NCBI GenBank assembly: GCA_019636475.1 | Contig: JAHBXN010000009.1 | Location: forward strand, 1-64,000 | Length of the DNA: 64,000 nt | Origin: Phycisphaerae bacterium | GTDB lineage: Bacteria > Planctomycetota > Phycisphaerae > UBA1845 > UTPLA1 | Reading direction: 5' to 3' | Shown here: in pieces, positions 51,304-58,838 of the stretch | Position numbering within the stretch: position 1 is the first letter of the stretch | How the letters are laid out: each line of letters begins with the position of its first letter | Made by a program: the position numbers and the translations under genes | The notes under the pieces: model-generated | The model's database searches: none | What the model was told of the DNA's origin: nothing | The model's input: the letters and a program-made list of their open reading frames with translations, nothing else

Positions 51304-52890
51304 CTAACGCCCCGCTGAATGCGTCTCCGCGAACTTCTCCTGAAGGCGCTGAAGCGTCCAACGATTGCCCCGCTCAAAGAAATCCATCATTTGTTGCGAC
51401 TCGCTATCGTCTCCGTAGCCCAATCCGACGCATCGAACCCGCGTCCCGCCGCCTTCCGCATCATCAAAGTACACCACGGTCCACGCATGCTTCGCCGCAC
51501 CCTTGAATGGAAAGTTCTCCGGCGGTTTCCCGATCTGCAACGAAAACATGCGCTCAGGCTCGTAGCTAAGAATGATGTTCTCGATCGTGTTCGGGTCGCC
51601 GATCTCGCCGTCCTTGGCGTAATGGGTTCGCCACTTTCCACCGATTCGCCAGTCAAGATCCGCCTTCGCAACCATCCAGGACTCGATACCTTCCTTCGTC
51701 GTGAAGGCCCTCCACACCGCCTCACGCGGAGCAGCCACCACGCACGACAAATCCATCGTTCGCGCCCGCCGATCCACCCGCACCGGATACGCCAGCGCGT
51801 CGTGGATCCACTCCATGAAGACCGCGTTGTTCTTAAGGAAATAATCAAACGCCCTGTCCCATTCCTCGCCCTCCTTCCAGCCCACCACGCTCAACCGCAA
51901 CCTCGTGCGGCCGCCATCGATCGGCTCCAGGAAGTAGACGCCCCAGTGCCCACCCTTTTGCACCTCCGGAAACTGCGACGGCGCGCTGCCGGTGCATGCA
52001 AGCAACTCCTTCGGCAGATAAACCTGCACACGCGTTGGCGAACCCTGCCAGAATTCCCACTTGCCGCCCGGCTTCAGTTCAACCTTCGCGCTACGACCCC
52101 CGATCCGCTCAAGCCCCTTCCCGGTCGACAGAATCTCCCAGACCTCATCGACGGATGACGGAACAATGACCTCAAAATCCTGACGGCGCTCCGGCCGGTC
52201 CCATGCCGTCACCGTGACATGCTTCTCGACGGTCGTGGTCGCGGGGGCCGACTTCGTCGCCGAAACCGATGTCCCCTGGACGCCGTCGAAATGCGACTTC
52301 AACAACTCCAGCACCTTCCCCCAGGCGGAGTCGAAATAGGCATACCCCGCGTCCCAGTCCTCGCCCTTGCCCCAACCGGCTTGTGACAACGTGACCTTGA
52401 CCCTGCCGCCGTCGACCTGTCGCAGGCGGATGACAACGTGCGTCTTTGCCCCGCTCTTGCGCAGCCTCATCACGGCCGGCGGAAAGTTCCATTCGAAGGC
52501 GAGCATCTCCCGGTCAAGATAACTCAGGATGCGGCAACTTTCTGAACCGCGCAGTCCGGACTCGTCCGGAGCATCCATACCCATGAAAAGTTCGAACGGC
52601 CCGCCGATTCGCAGATCAACATTCGAGTCAGGAACGAAGAAAGACCGGATGCCTTCGCTCGTCGTCCACGCATGCCACACCTCATCGATCGTCGCGTGAA
52701 TGACCACCTCTTTGCGAAGAATCCTGTCGCTGCCGTCACTCCATTCGATGAACGGCGTCTCCGAGAGACCTGGTTTGGCGGTCGGTGCCTGTGCCTCTGA
52801 TGCGGCACCCAGCGCCCTACCGGCCTCAACGGTCAACACGACGATTAAAATGCACCGGCCAATCACCTGGATGTACTGTTTCCCCGTCAT
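51304..52890 (-). CDS. Secreted protein with three SRPBCC (AHSA1-like) domains
   Basis: A 528-residue protein. A signal-like N-terminus (QVIGRCILIVVLTVEAGRALG) precedes three AHSA1-type SRPBCC modules: about residues 50-195 (VIHATIDEVWHAWTTSEGIRSFF), 225-370 (FEVIVPSSVDEVWEILSTGKGLERI) and 385-525 (DLSCVVAAPREAVWRAFTTKEGIESWM). Each has the GGKWE/GGPFE-type turn. SRPBCC folds bind hydrophobic ligands; three in one exported chain is unusual. Downstream of the TetR gene by 37 bases, so it is the probable controlled gene. Confidence 0.85.
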   Translation of the reverse strand: MTGKQYIQVIGRCILIVVLTVEAGRALGAASEAQAPTAKPGLSETPFIEWSDGSDRILRKEVVIHATIDEVWHAWTTSEGIRSFFVPDSNVDLRIGGPFELFMGMDAPDESGLRGSESCRILSYLDREMLAFEWNFPPAVMRLRKSGAKTHVVIRLRQVDGGRVKVTLSQAGWGKGEDWDAGYAYFDSAWGKVLELLKSHFDGVQGTSVSATKSAPATTTVEKHVTVTAWDRPERRQDFEVIVPSSVDEVWEILSTGKGLERIGGRSAKVELKPGGKWEFWQGSPTRVQVYLPKELLACTGSAPSQFPEVQKGGHWGVYFLEPIDGGRTRLRLSVVGWKEGEEWDRAFDYFLKNNAVFMEWIHDALAYPVRVDRRARTMDLSCVVAAPREAVWRAFTTKEGIESWMVAKADLDWRIGGKWRTHYAKDGEIGDPNTIENIILSYEPERMFSLQIGKPPENFPFKGAAKHAWTVVYFDDAEGGGTRVRCVGLGYGDDSESQQMMDFFERGNRWTLQRLQEKFAETHSAGR

Positions 52891-52927
52891 CGCAATCCAC
52901 CTTGAAAAAGTGACTCAAACCAATCAC

Positions 52928-53533
52928 TCAGGCGGCGCCGCCGCGCCGCTCCGCCAGCAGTTGCTTGAAGTACTCTCGCAAATGTGCCACGGAAGCGTCA
53001 TACGGATCCAACGATCGATGTGCCCGGGCCTGCATCATGCCGCCCTCCATCACCGTGAGAATAAAACGTGAAAGCGATTCGCGATCGACATGCGATGGCA
53101 GCCGATCCGCGGCCGCGTCCAGACAGGTCCGAATCCCGGCACACCACGCCTCGAACAGCCCTTTCACCTTCTCACGCACAATCGGATACGTGTCGCTCAA
53201 CTCCAGCGCCAGATTCCCGATCGGACAGCCCATTGTGCAATTCGTCATCACCAGCATCTGACGATATCCATCCAGCACCGCGAACACGCGCTCCACCGGA
53301 TCATCCGTCTTCGCAAAAGCCGGATTGAGAACCATCGGCCACAAAAGCTCCATGTATCGATTCAGCACGCCCTCAAGCAGCGCTTCCTTCGAAGGGAAGA
53401 AGTGGTACAGACTGCCGCTGTTGACGTCGGCCTCACGCAGAATCGTTGAAACCCCAGTCGCGGCGTATCCCTGTTCATGAAACAACCGCATCGCGACATC
53501 CAGCAATCGTTCTCGTGTCGACTTGTCCGTCAT
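52928..53533 (-). CDS. TetR-family repressor
   Basis: A 201-residue TetR protein. The helix-turn-helix is at residues about 10-55 (RLLDVAMRLFHEQGYAATGVSTIL ... SLYHFFPSKEALL). The effector domain contains NCTMGCPIGNLALEL with two Cys, a motif of the AcuR-like/ComR-like branch. It sits in front of the triple-SRPBCC gene, and a perfect palindrome overlaps its own promoter start, so it is probably autoregulated. Confidence 0.9.
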   Translation of the reverse strand: MTDKSTRERLLDVAMRLFHEQGYAATGVSTILREADVNSGSLYHFFPSKEALLEGVLNRYMELLWPMVLNPAFAKTDDPVERVFAVLDGYRQMLVMTNCTMGCPIGNLALELSDTYPIVREKVKGLFEAWCAGIRTCLDAAADRLPSHVDRESLSRFILTVMEGGMMQARAHRSLDPYDASVAHLREYFKQLLAERRGGAA

Positions 53534-53576
53534 GCGTCACACCGAAAACGCCAACCCGCCAGCCCCCAGGCTCCTA

Positions 53577-53590
53577 ATTGAACGTTCAAT
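53577..53590. promoter_or_regulatory. Probable TetR operator (ATTGAACGTTCAAT)
   Basis: A perfect 14-base palindrome between the -10 box and the TetR start codon, at the expected transcription start. Ideal place for self-repression by the protein encoded downstream. Confidence 0.75.
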
Positions 53591-53595
53591 CAAGT

Positions 53596-53624
53596 AGCGT
53601 AACAACAACGACACGCCGAGTCAA
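53596..53624 (-). promoter_or_regulatory. Promoter of the TetR-SRPBCC operon
   Basis: On the minus strand TTGACT (53624-53619), 17-base spacer, TACGCT (53601-53596). The operator follows four bases downstream. Confidence 0.6.
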
Positions 53625-53647
53625 TTTGCCACCATTTGAATTAGTGC

Positions 53648-53686
53648 GCGCAAAAGATTTTGTCATTTTGCGCATAGATTTTGTCA
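53648..53686. repeat. Tandem AGATTTTGTCA repeats with an overlapping dyad
   Basis: AGATTTTGTCA occurs at 53655-53665 and 53676-53686, 21 bases (two helical turns) apart. GCGCAAAA (53648-53655) and TTTTGCGC (53666-53673) form a dyad around the first. The site lies just upstream of the TetR promoter, at the boundary of the phage module. Possible regulator site or a junction scar. Confidence 0.45.
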
Positions 53687-53778
53687 CAAAAAACCGGCGC
53701 AGAAAGCGAGCGGCCAGCCTTTCGGTGCTCGCTCTGTGAGTTCCACATCCTATCCCGGCTGCCTCTTGCGGGGCCGTC

Positions 53779-53811
53779 GAGCCGCCTTCGACCGGGTCTC
53801 GAAAGCGGCTC
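53779..53811 (-). terminator. Hairpin after the last tail gene
   Basis: GAGCCGC-C-TTCGA pairs with TCGAA-A-GCGGCTC (12 pairs, one mismatch) around a 7-base loop, starting 12 bases after the stop at 53824. No T-run follows, so it may be a weak or factor-assisted terminator. Confidence 0.45.
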
Positions 53812-53823
53812 AATGGTCCTGCT

Positions 53824-54492
53824 CTAAGAGACCGACATCTCGGCCGCAACCGTGGCGGGCGCGGCCGCATCAGCCAGGACAACCACGTCTGACACATGTG
53901 GTTCGAACTTACCGTCGCGGCGCGAAAGAACCCTTAGATATAATTGAAACTCCACATCGAACGGCGACGGGTCCAGCTGCACTTGCAACGCATACCTTCT
54001 TCGCGGTTGTAAGTGAGGAACGATCTCTTGAATTTCCCAAAGTCCAGCCTCGAAGGGTTGAATTACCGGCAGCGGTTCTAGCGAACCAATAATCCAGAAA
54101 TCGTCCGCAACAACGCCAACCGCATTGACTTCCCAATAGTCCCACTCCAATTCGATGACACCGCCGGCCAACGCTGTAGCGCGCAGATTCGTAATCGGTG
54201 ATGGCACCAGCATCGGCCTGCCTGTCTCATCCGTGCGGAATTCGAAATGAGCGATCGCGTCCGACTCACCGAATGCATTGAACGCCGTCACGATTCCAAA
54301 GTAATCCGAATCCGCAACTGTTGGCAGCAACGCGAGCATTACGTCCTGCAGGTTCACCAAATCTGTCGTTGTGATGAGCGGAGAATCGACGCCCAAGATC
54401 GGAGCCGCGCTTTTGCGCAGGTAAATGCGATAGCCTTCGGCCTGCTCGCCGTACAGCCCGCCGCCATAAACGAATTCCCCAAACTGCGGCAT
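53824..54492 (-). CDS. Phage tail-module protein, 222 aa
   Basis: Last gene of the module; starts two bases after the previous stop at ATG 54492. The product has a Gly/Tyr-rich start (FGEFVYGGGLYGEQ) and alternating beta-strand pattern (VIELEWDYWEVNAVGVV; RRYALQVQLDPSPFDVEFQLYLRVL), reminiscent of a fibronectin-like fold. No family recognised; its position suggests a fibre or tip accessory. Confidence 0.6.
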   Translation of the reverse strand: MPQFGEFVYGGGLYGEQAEGYRIYLRKSAAPILGVDSPLITTTDLVNLQDVMLALLPTVADSDYFGIVTAFNAFGESDAIAHFEFRTDETGRPMLVPSPITNLRATALAGGVIELEWDYWEVNAVGVVADDFWIIGSLEPLPVIQPFEAGLWEIQEIVPHLQPRRRYALQVQLDPSPFDVEFQLYLRVLSRRDGKFEPHVSDVVVLADAAAPATVAAEMSVS

Positions 54493-54493
54493 G

Positions 54494-54736
54494 CTATCGC
54501 TGAGCCTCCTCTTGTACTTCCCCGCCGCGCGGGCCAGGCGCGGGCTTGACAGGCTCGGGGTCTGCGCCCAGGTCTGTCGCATACTGCTCCCGGCTGTATT
54601 GCGGGTCAGTGCGAAGCCGCTGCTTTAGTGCGATCACTCGAAGCCTCCGCGCTTCGACGGCCGTTTCATGTGATGCGATCGCGTCTGCGGCCGCGACATG
54701 GTCTTTTACCCATTGCTCTTCACGCGGGGTCAACAT
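54494..54736 (-). CDS. Small tail-module protein, 80 aa
   Basis: Starts at ATG 54736 with a TAATG overlap with the upstream stop. Helical and charged (PREEQWVKDHVAAADAIASHETAVEARRLRVIALKQRL), ending in a Pro/Glu-rich tail. Unknown role; possibly a small adaptor. Confidence 0.6.
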   Translation of the reverse strand: MLTPREEQWVKDHVAAADAIASHETAVEARRLRVIALKQRLRTDPQYSREQYATDLGADPEPVKPAPGPRGGEVQEEAQR

Positions 54737-55467
54737 TATGCGTACTTTCTCCTTCCCCTCAGAAATGCGCTGGTGCTTATGCGGCATGTCCCGCTCGCGC
54801 CACCAGCCGTGTCATAGGTGTCGGAGGCATGGCTTCCGTCCCGAAATATTGCAAACGAGATGTGATCGCCGACAGCAAACGTGCCACCGGGGAAGGTGCC
54901 GAACAATTGTTGCTGCTGGCGATAACTAACAGTTTGAGCACTGGAGAGATTGACAAGGCTCGAATTCTCGGCGATTGGCGTCGAGTCGCCCTCGCGCACA
55001 CGATCGTAGCGACAACCGAATACAATGACGGCGCTGGCCACAACCACCTGAGGCTGAAACCAGCCGCGAACTTCGATTGTGTCGCTCACATCCATCCACC
55101 ACGGAATGGTTATAGCCCGCGTTCGAAATCCGCGCAGATTCGCAGCATCAATTCCAACTGCGGCCTCAACGAAGCTCGCAGCTTCCGAACCGCCGCCATC
55201 AAATGAAGATGATGAGGTTGACGCGAGTAGGTTTTGATAGACAAGTTCAACGTGATCGACTGGCCGGCATGTGCCGGTATATTGAATGCGACTGTTCGCG
55301 GGGTCGACGATGATCTGATTCGGCGCGGTTCCGAAAGCGCGAGGAGCAATCGAAAGCGCTTCGATGAGTCTTCGAAGCGTATTCACGTGCGCTGCATTGA
55401 CCAGGTTAACGCCATCGACGACAGACCCGAGCTCGTTCTCTGCGGTTGGAAGTGCGGGAAGCGCCAT
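54736..55467 (-). CDS. Tail-module protein, 243 aa
   Basis: Starts at ATG 55467 (TGATG overlap). An N-terminal helical part (SVVDGVNLVNAAHVNTLRRLIEAL) precedes a beta-rich body (SDTIEVRGWFQPQVVVASAVIVFGCRY; GTFAVGDHISFAIFRDGSHASDTYDTAGG). No known domain; likely part of a fibre or baseplate. Confidence 0.6.
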   Translation of the reverse strand: MALPALPTAENELGSVVDGVNLVNAAHVNTLRRLIEALSIAPRAFGTAPNQIIVDPANSRIQYTGTCRPVDHVELVYQNLLASTSSSSFDGGGSEAASFVEAAVGIDAANLRGFRTRAITIPWWMDVSDTIEVRGWFQPQVVVASAVIVFGCRYDRVREGDSTPIAENSSLVNLSSAQTVSYRQQQQLFGTFPGGTFAVGDHISFAIFRDGSHASDTYDTAGGASGTCRISTSAFLRGRRKYA

Positions 55468-56291
55468 CAGAACCAATACTCCATCAGAATGTAAAGCTCG
55501 CCGGCGGACGGGCTTCCGCCGATCGACAGCGTCGACCGGAGCGTCGTTAAAGCCGTGAATTGGTATGGCCGCGTGGCGGTATAGAGGCCCGGTGTCGCCA
55601 GCGTGAAGTCGCCGGTTTCGCCAAGCCGATCATCATCGACGGCATCGCCGATCTTGAGTGTCGGTGTTGCGCCGTTGAACGCTGTCTTAACAAAAACTTT
55701 GGCCTGCGCAACGATCGCGTTCGCCGGCACGCGGCCGATGTCGAGAGCGCCGGTGTCGGTGTGCAGAAGCTTCTTGAAAAACTTGGTAGTTCCACTCGGT
55801 GTGATGTGCCTGTCGGCGGCGGGCAGCAGATCATCCGGCAGCCAGTGACCCGACGCCGGCATGTCGATATAGCCCAACCGCAGGTGCGGGATGCTCGGCC
55901 AAGCCGTACCAACGCCGATTGTAATCGTACCGGTCGTGTTCGATATCACGGCCCATATATTGTTGACGCCAGTCGCAAGCGGTCCCAGATTGACGGACCC
56001 GGCGTGGGAGTAATCGAGCCCGCGATGCGTGACGCAGAATGGCTTCACGCTGAATTCATTGGCTGCATCAGCACTGTTCTTGTAGATGTATCCTCGGAAC
56101 GTGTTCGACACACGGCGCATCAGCGAATCGAATAGATTCACGAGCGACATGTGATGATTTCCGTTGGACTGTTCCGCCTTGGCCGGCATGTACAGATTTT
56201 CCAGCGCGGCAATAAACCCGCCGAAGTAACCGGCCGTGTTGAGCGCTGTCCCGCCCAAGAGTTGATGCTGTTCTCGCGTCTGTTCTGGCAT
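55467..56291 (-). CDS. Tail-module protein, 274 aa, fibre-like
   Basis: Starts with a helical segment (REQHQLLGGTALNTAGYFGGFIAALENLY) and continues with many beta strands (VNNIWAVISNTTGTITIGVGTAWPS; DFTLATPGLYTATRPYQFTALT). Composition suits a phage fibre or receptor-binding protein. No family recognised. Confidence 0.6.
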   Translation of the reverse strand: MPEQTREQHQLLGGTALNTAGYFGGFIAALENLYMPAKAEQSNGNHHMSLVNLFDSLMRRVSNTFRGYIYKNSADAANEFSVKPFCVTHRGLDYSHAGSVNLGPLATGVNNIWAVISNTTGTITIGVGTAWPSIPHLRLGYIDMPASGHWLPDDLLPAADRHITPSGTTKFFKKLLHTDTGALDIGRVPANAIVAQAKVFVKTAFNGATPTLKIGDAVDDDRLGETGDFTLATPGLYTATRPYQFTALTTLRSTLSIGGSPSAGELYILMEYWF

Positions 56292-56297
56292 ATTTTT

Positions 56298-56843
56298 TCA
56301 CGCCGGCTCAAAGTCCGGAGAGTGCCTCCAAGCAATAGTCACCTTTGTTGATGTACTCGAAACAATCCACGCCGATGGCACGGGTCTCGGCGGCGCTGCC
56401 ACCTCAATCGTGATGTCTGCCATCGCCGCCGCCTGCTCATTTCCGATGGCGTCTCTCAGGCGCGCGACAATTCGATAGATTCCATTGCGCCAGTTGTTTG
56501 CAGGCCGCCATGTCCAAAATCCTCCATTAACACCGAACGCGCCGACGCCAAACGGTCCCATGCCGAAGCCGTGCCCGTCGAAAAAGTCGCATCCGGGCTC
56601 GCCAAATCCACCAAGGCCGAAGCCGCCGCCGAACAAAAACGGATGACCCTTGAGCCACATCGGGGACGGCCCAAACAGCGGCCGCGAGAAGTTGACGTCT
56701 GCGCCGCCCGCCGGCACATAGCCATCACCATTGCGAGCGGTCGAACCGTTCCAATACAGCGAGATCATCGCGCCGGGTTCTACGCCGGAAATGCGAGGAA
56801 TCTGAACAAGAGGCTGGCGATGTGCGACGGTGTAGTCAGCCAT
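56298..56843 (-). CDS. Tail-module protein with Gly/Phe-rich insert, 181 aa
   Basis: ATG 56843 overlaps the previous stop by eight bases. N-terminal strands (VQIPRISGVEPGAMISLYWNG) lead to a low-complexity insert rich in G and F (FLFGGGFGLGGFGEPG, FGMGPFGVGAFGVNGGF), then an Ig-like region (GIYRIVARLRDAIGN; STKVTIAWRHSPDFEPA). Glycine-rich motifs are known at phage receptor-binding tips, so a tip role is plausible. Confidence 0.55.
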   Translation of the reverse strand: MADYTVAHRQPLVQIPRISGVEPGAMISLYWNGSTARNGDGYVPAGGADVNFSRPLFGPSPMWLKGHPFLFGGGFGLGGFGEPGCDFFDGHGFGMGPFGVGAFGVNGGFWTWRPANNWRNGIYRIVARLRDAIGNEQAAAMADITIEVAAPPRPVPSAWIVSSTSTKVTIAWRHSPDFEPA

Positions 56844-57327
56844 GACCGCATCCTCCGCACTTGCTGCCACAGCCGTCGATTTTCACGGCCGCCCATCGCC
56901 GCTTGGGACATCGCTCCGTCGCGATCGCCGTCTTAGCGCGAGTCAGACAGCCGCACAGTCGACAGCCACTGACCGTCGCAATCGATCGCCGGGCATCGCA
57001 CGTCGCGCATTGCCGCCGCCGAAACTCGACGATCGCGTTCGACGGCCTGCACCGCCGAATGGCATATTCCAACAGCCTCGCCGCTCCATGCACGATCCGC
57101 CTGGCGAACGGCCATCGAATCGGCTTCGATGCCGGCTCGACTTCCGCTGGCGAATCGGGATGCAGCCCCTTGGGACAAAGGCCTCGCTCGCTCTTTTTGA
57201 GCGCGGATGTCAGGCTGCCAATCACGCTGCACTGCCACTCGCCGAGATAATGTTCGCACGCAGTGTCTCTGCCCCGGCCCTTGCAGGCCCGCACGCGCGC
57301 TTGAATGATCGGTAGCGGCAGTCTCAT
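56836..57327 (-). CDS. Cys-rich zinc-ribbon-like tail-module protein, 163 aa
   Basis: ATGA overlap with the gene before. A basic N-terminal half with conserved Trp/Cys (EHYLGEWQCSVIG) and a C-terminal cluster CATCD, CRLCGC, RCPKRRW, CGSKCGGCGHG, consistent with one or two zinc sites. An unusual component for a tail operon; function unknown. Confidence 0.55.
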   Translation of the reverse strand: MRLPLPIIQARVRACKGRGRDTACEHYLGEWQCSVIGSLTSALKKSERGLCPKGLHPDSPAEVEPASKPIRWPFARRIVHGAARLLEYAIRRCRPSNAIVEFRRRQCATCDARRSIATVSGCRLCGCLTRAKTAIATERCPKRRWAAVKIDGCGSKCGGCGHG

Positions 57328-57968
57328 AGCGGGTTGATCGCGACCGACCCTCCATAGGCAATGTGCTGTGAACCGAGCGAGCAGGTGTATGGCGTTAATA
57401 CCTCATTGTTCTCATTCACCTCTTCTTCGCAGAAGAGTTGCGTGACTGAATTGAACTGCGCGAAGAACGCGACAAAATCACTGGTCGGGAAAAGAGGCGG
57501 ATCGCACTGCCCCTCGACGTAATCCAGGTAGCCAAGGTAGACGGCGAAGATTTGCTGCCCGCCCACAACGGCGAAGGGGTAAACGATCGCATAGAGTGGG
57601 AACCAATCAGGTGGGTCTGAAGGCGGCGCCGTCGCCAGACACTTATGCCGCGCATTTACGCCCGAGTTGCCGATCCAACAGCATGGAACGAAGTCCTCGC
57701 CATCGCAGCCTGGGCATCGCTGAACGATGACCGTCATGTCGAGCGAGTCATCGACTTCGTTGTAGTGACAGATCTTCGGCGGGAATGACGGAAACGGCGC
57801 GTAGGTGCACGCGGCCACCGTCACACCGCTGAATTCAAGGCTCAAGGTCTCAGGCGTCGGCGCATCGCCGCAGTGCTCGCAGGGCGGTCCGCAACAGCAG
57901 CCAGCGCGCATCTTCCCTGCCGCCGTGCGCCTGAGCTTACCCGTGGATGTCGGAACAATGATCGACAT
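57324..57968 (-). CDS. Cys-rich tail-module protein, 214 aa
   Basis: Opens with a CCCGPPCEHCG cluster near residue 25, then beta-rich sequence with QRCPGCDGEDFVPCCW near residues 82-97, and a tyrosine-rich end. Possibly metal-binding or disulfide-stabilised virion protein. No family recognised. Confidence 0.6.
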   Translation of the reverse strand: MSIIVPTSTGKLRRTAAGKMRAGCCCGPPCEHCGDAPTPETLSLEFSGVTVAACTYAPFPSFPPKICHYNEVDDSLDMTVIVQRCPGCDGEDFVPCCWIGNSGVNARHKCLATAPPSDPPDWFPLYAIVYPFAVVGGQQIFAVYLGYLDYVEGQCDPPLFPTSDFVAFFAQFNSVTQLFCEEEVNENNEVLTPYTCSLGSQHIAYGGSVAINPL

Positions 57969-57971
57969 TGT

Positions 57972-58838
57972 CTATACACACTCATCATCGCTGACCGGCA
58001 GCGTGAAGTGATTGAACACGAAGCCGTGATAGGGCTTGCCGTTGATTACGAGCCCGGTCCAGCCGCCACCGACCCATCGCACAAAGATCGGCGTATCGCC
58101 GGGAATCTCCTGGTAGCCGGCTGTGAACGTCGCGTCATAAGAAATCGATTCGAGTTGCAGCGCCGTGGGCAGCGTGAATTCTGGAATCGCACCATCCGCC
58201 GCGAATACCTTGCCGCTGTAATGGCTGTCGGCGTGCGATAAGCCGGTGCCAAGCTGATGCCACTGGTAGTACTTCCACGCCTCCTGCGGATCGCCGTCGA
58301 TGGCGGCGCTGTTGATGTAGGCCCAGAATCCGCGGTGCTCGCCGGCGACGGGAATGAAGATGGCCCCCTGGTACTGAATCTCGTTCTCTTCGCCGTAGAT
58401 GACAGCCTCGTGGCTCAGGATCGCCCAGATTCGGCAGCCGACGAAAAGCCCGGTCTCGCCTGGCACATTCATGACGAAGTAATCGTCGGTGTCATCATCC
58501 GGGTCTTTGCGCCATTTGTTGAAGGCCACGCCTGAGAATGGCGCTGGGTCCATCTCCATCCGCCGCGCCCGAAAATACTCGATTGGCACCGTCGCCTCGT
58601 CCGGATAGCCGGTCGCGTCCTCTCCGCAGACGACGTGCTCGGTGATGATGAGCGGCACGAGGTGATGCACATTCTGGAGCATCGCGTCGAGCGGCCCATC
58701 CGGCTGAATGCGCAGCGCGGCAATATCCGATCGCAGGCTGTTGATGTCGTCTTTGAGCTTCTTAAACTGCTTTCCTGCAAAATCTCGATGCCGAAAAAGA
58801 TCGGCGAAGCGATCGCGGATGAGGTAGAATACGTTCAT
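57972..58838 (-). CDS. Tail-module protein, 288 aa
   Basis: ATGA overlap with the preceding gene. Helical N-terminus (KQFKKLKDDINSLRSDIAALR) followed by a beta-rich domain (EMDPAPFSGVAFNKW; YFVMNVPGETGLFVGCRIWAILSHEAVIYGEENEIQYQGAIFIPV-type strands). Likely baseplate or tail-tip component by position. Confidence 0.6.
   Translation of the reverse strand: MNVFYLIRDRFADLFRHRDFAGKQFKKLKDDINSLRSDIAALRIQPDGPLDAMLQNVHHLVPLIITEHVVCGEDATGYPDEATVPIEYFRARRMEMDPAPFSGVAFNKWRKDPDDDTDDYFVMNVPGETGLFVGCRIWAILSHEAVIYGEENEIQYQGAIFIPVAGEHRGFWAYINSAAIDGDPQEAWKYYQWHQLGTGLSHADSHYSGKVFAADGAIPEFTLPTALQLESISYDATFTAGYQEIPGDTPIFVRWVGGGWTGLVINGKPYHGFVFNHFTLPVSDDECV

Noticed and set aside
44267-53533. Search for in-frame TGA selenocysteine codons near the tRNA-Sec
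   Set aside because: No frame was seen in which a TGA is flanked by conserved sequence matching a Cys-containing family; the VOC and cupredoxin genes end at ordinary stops.
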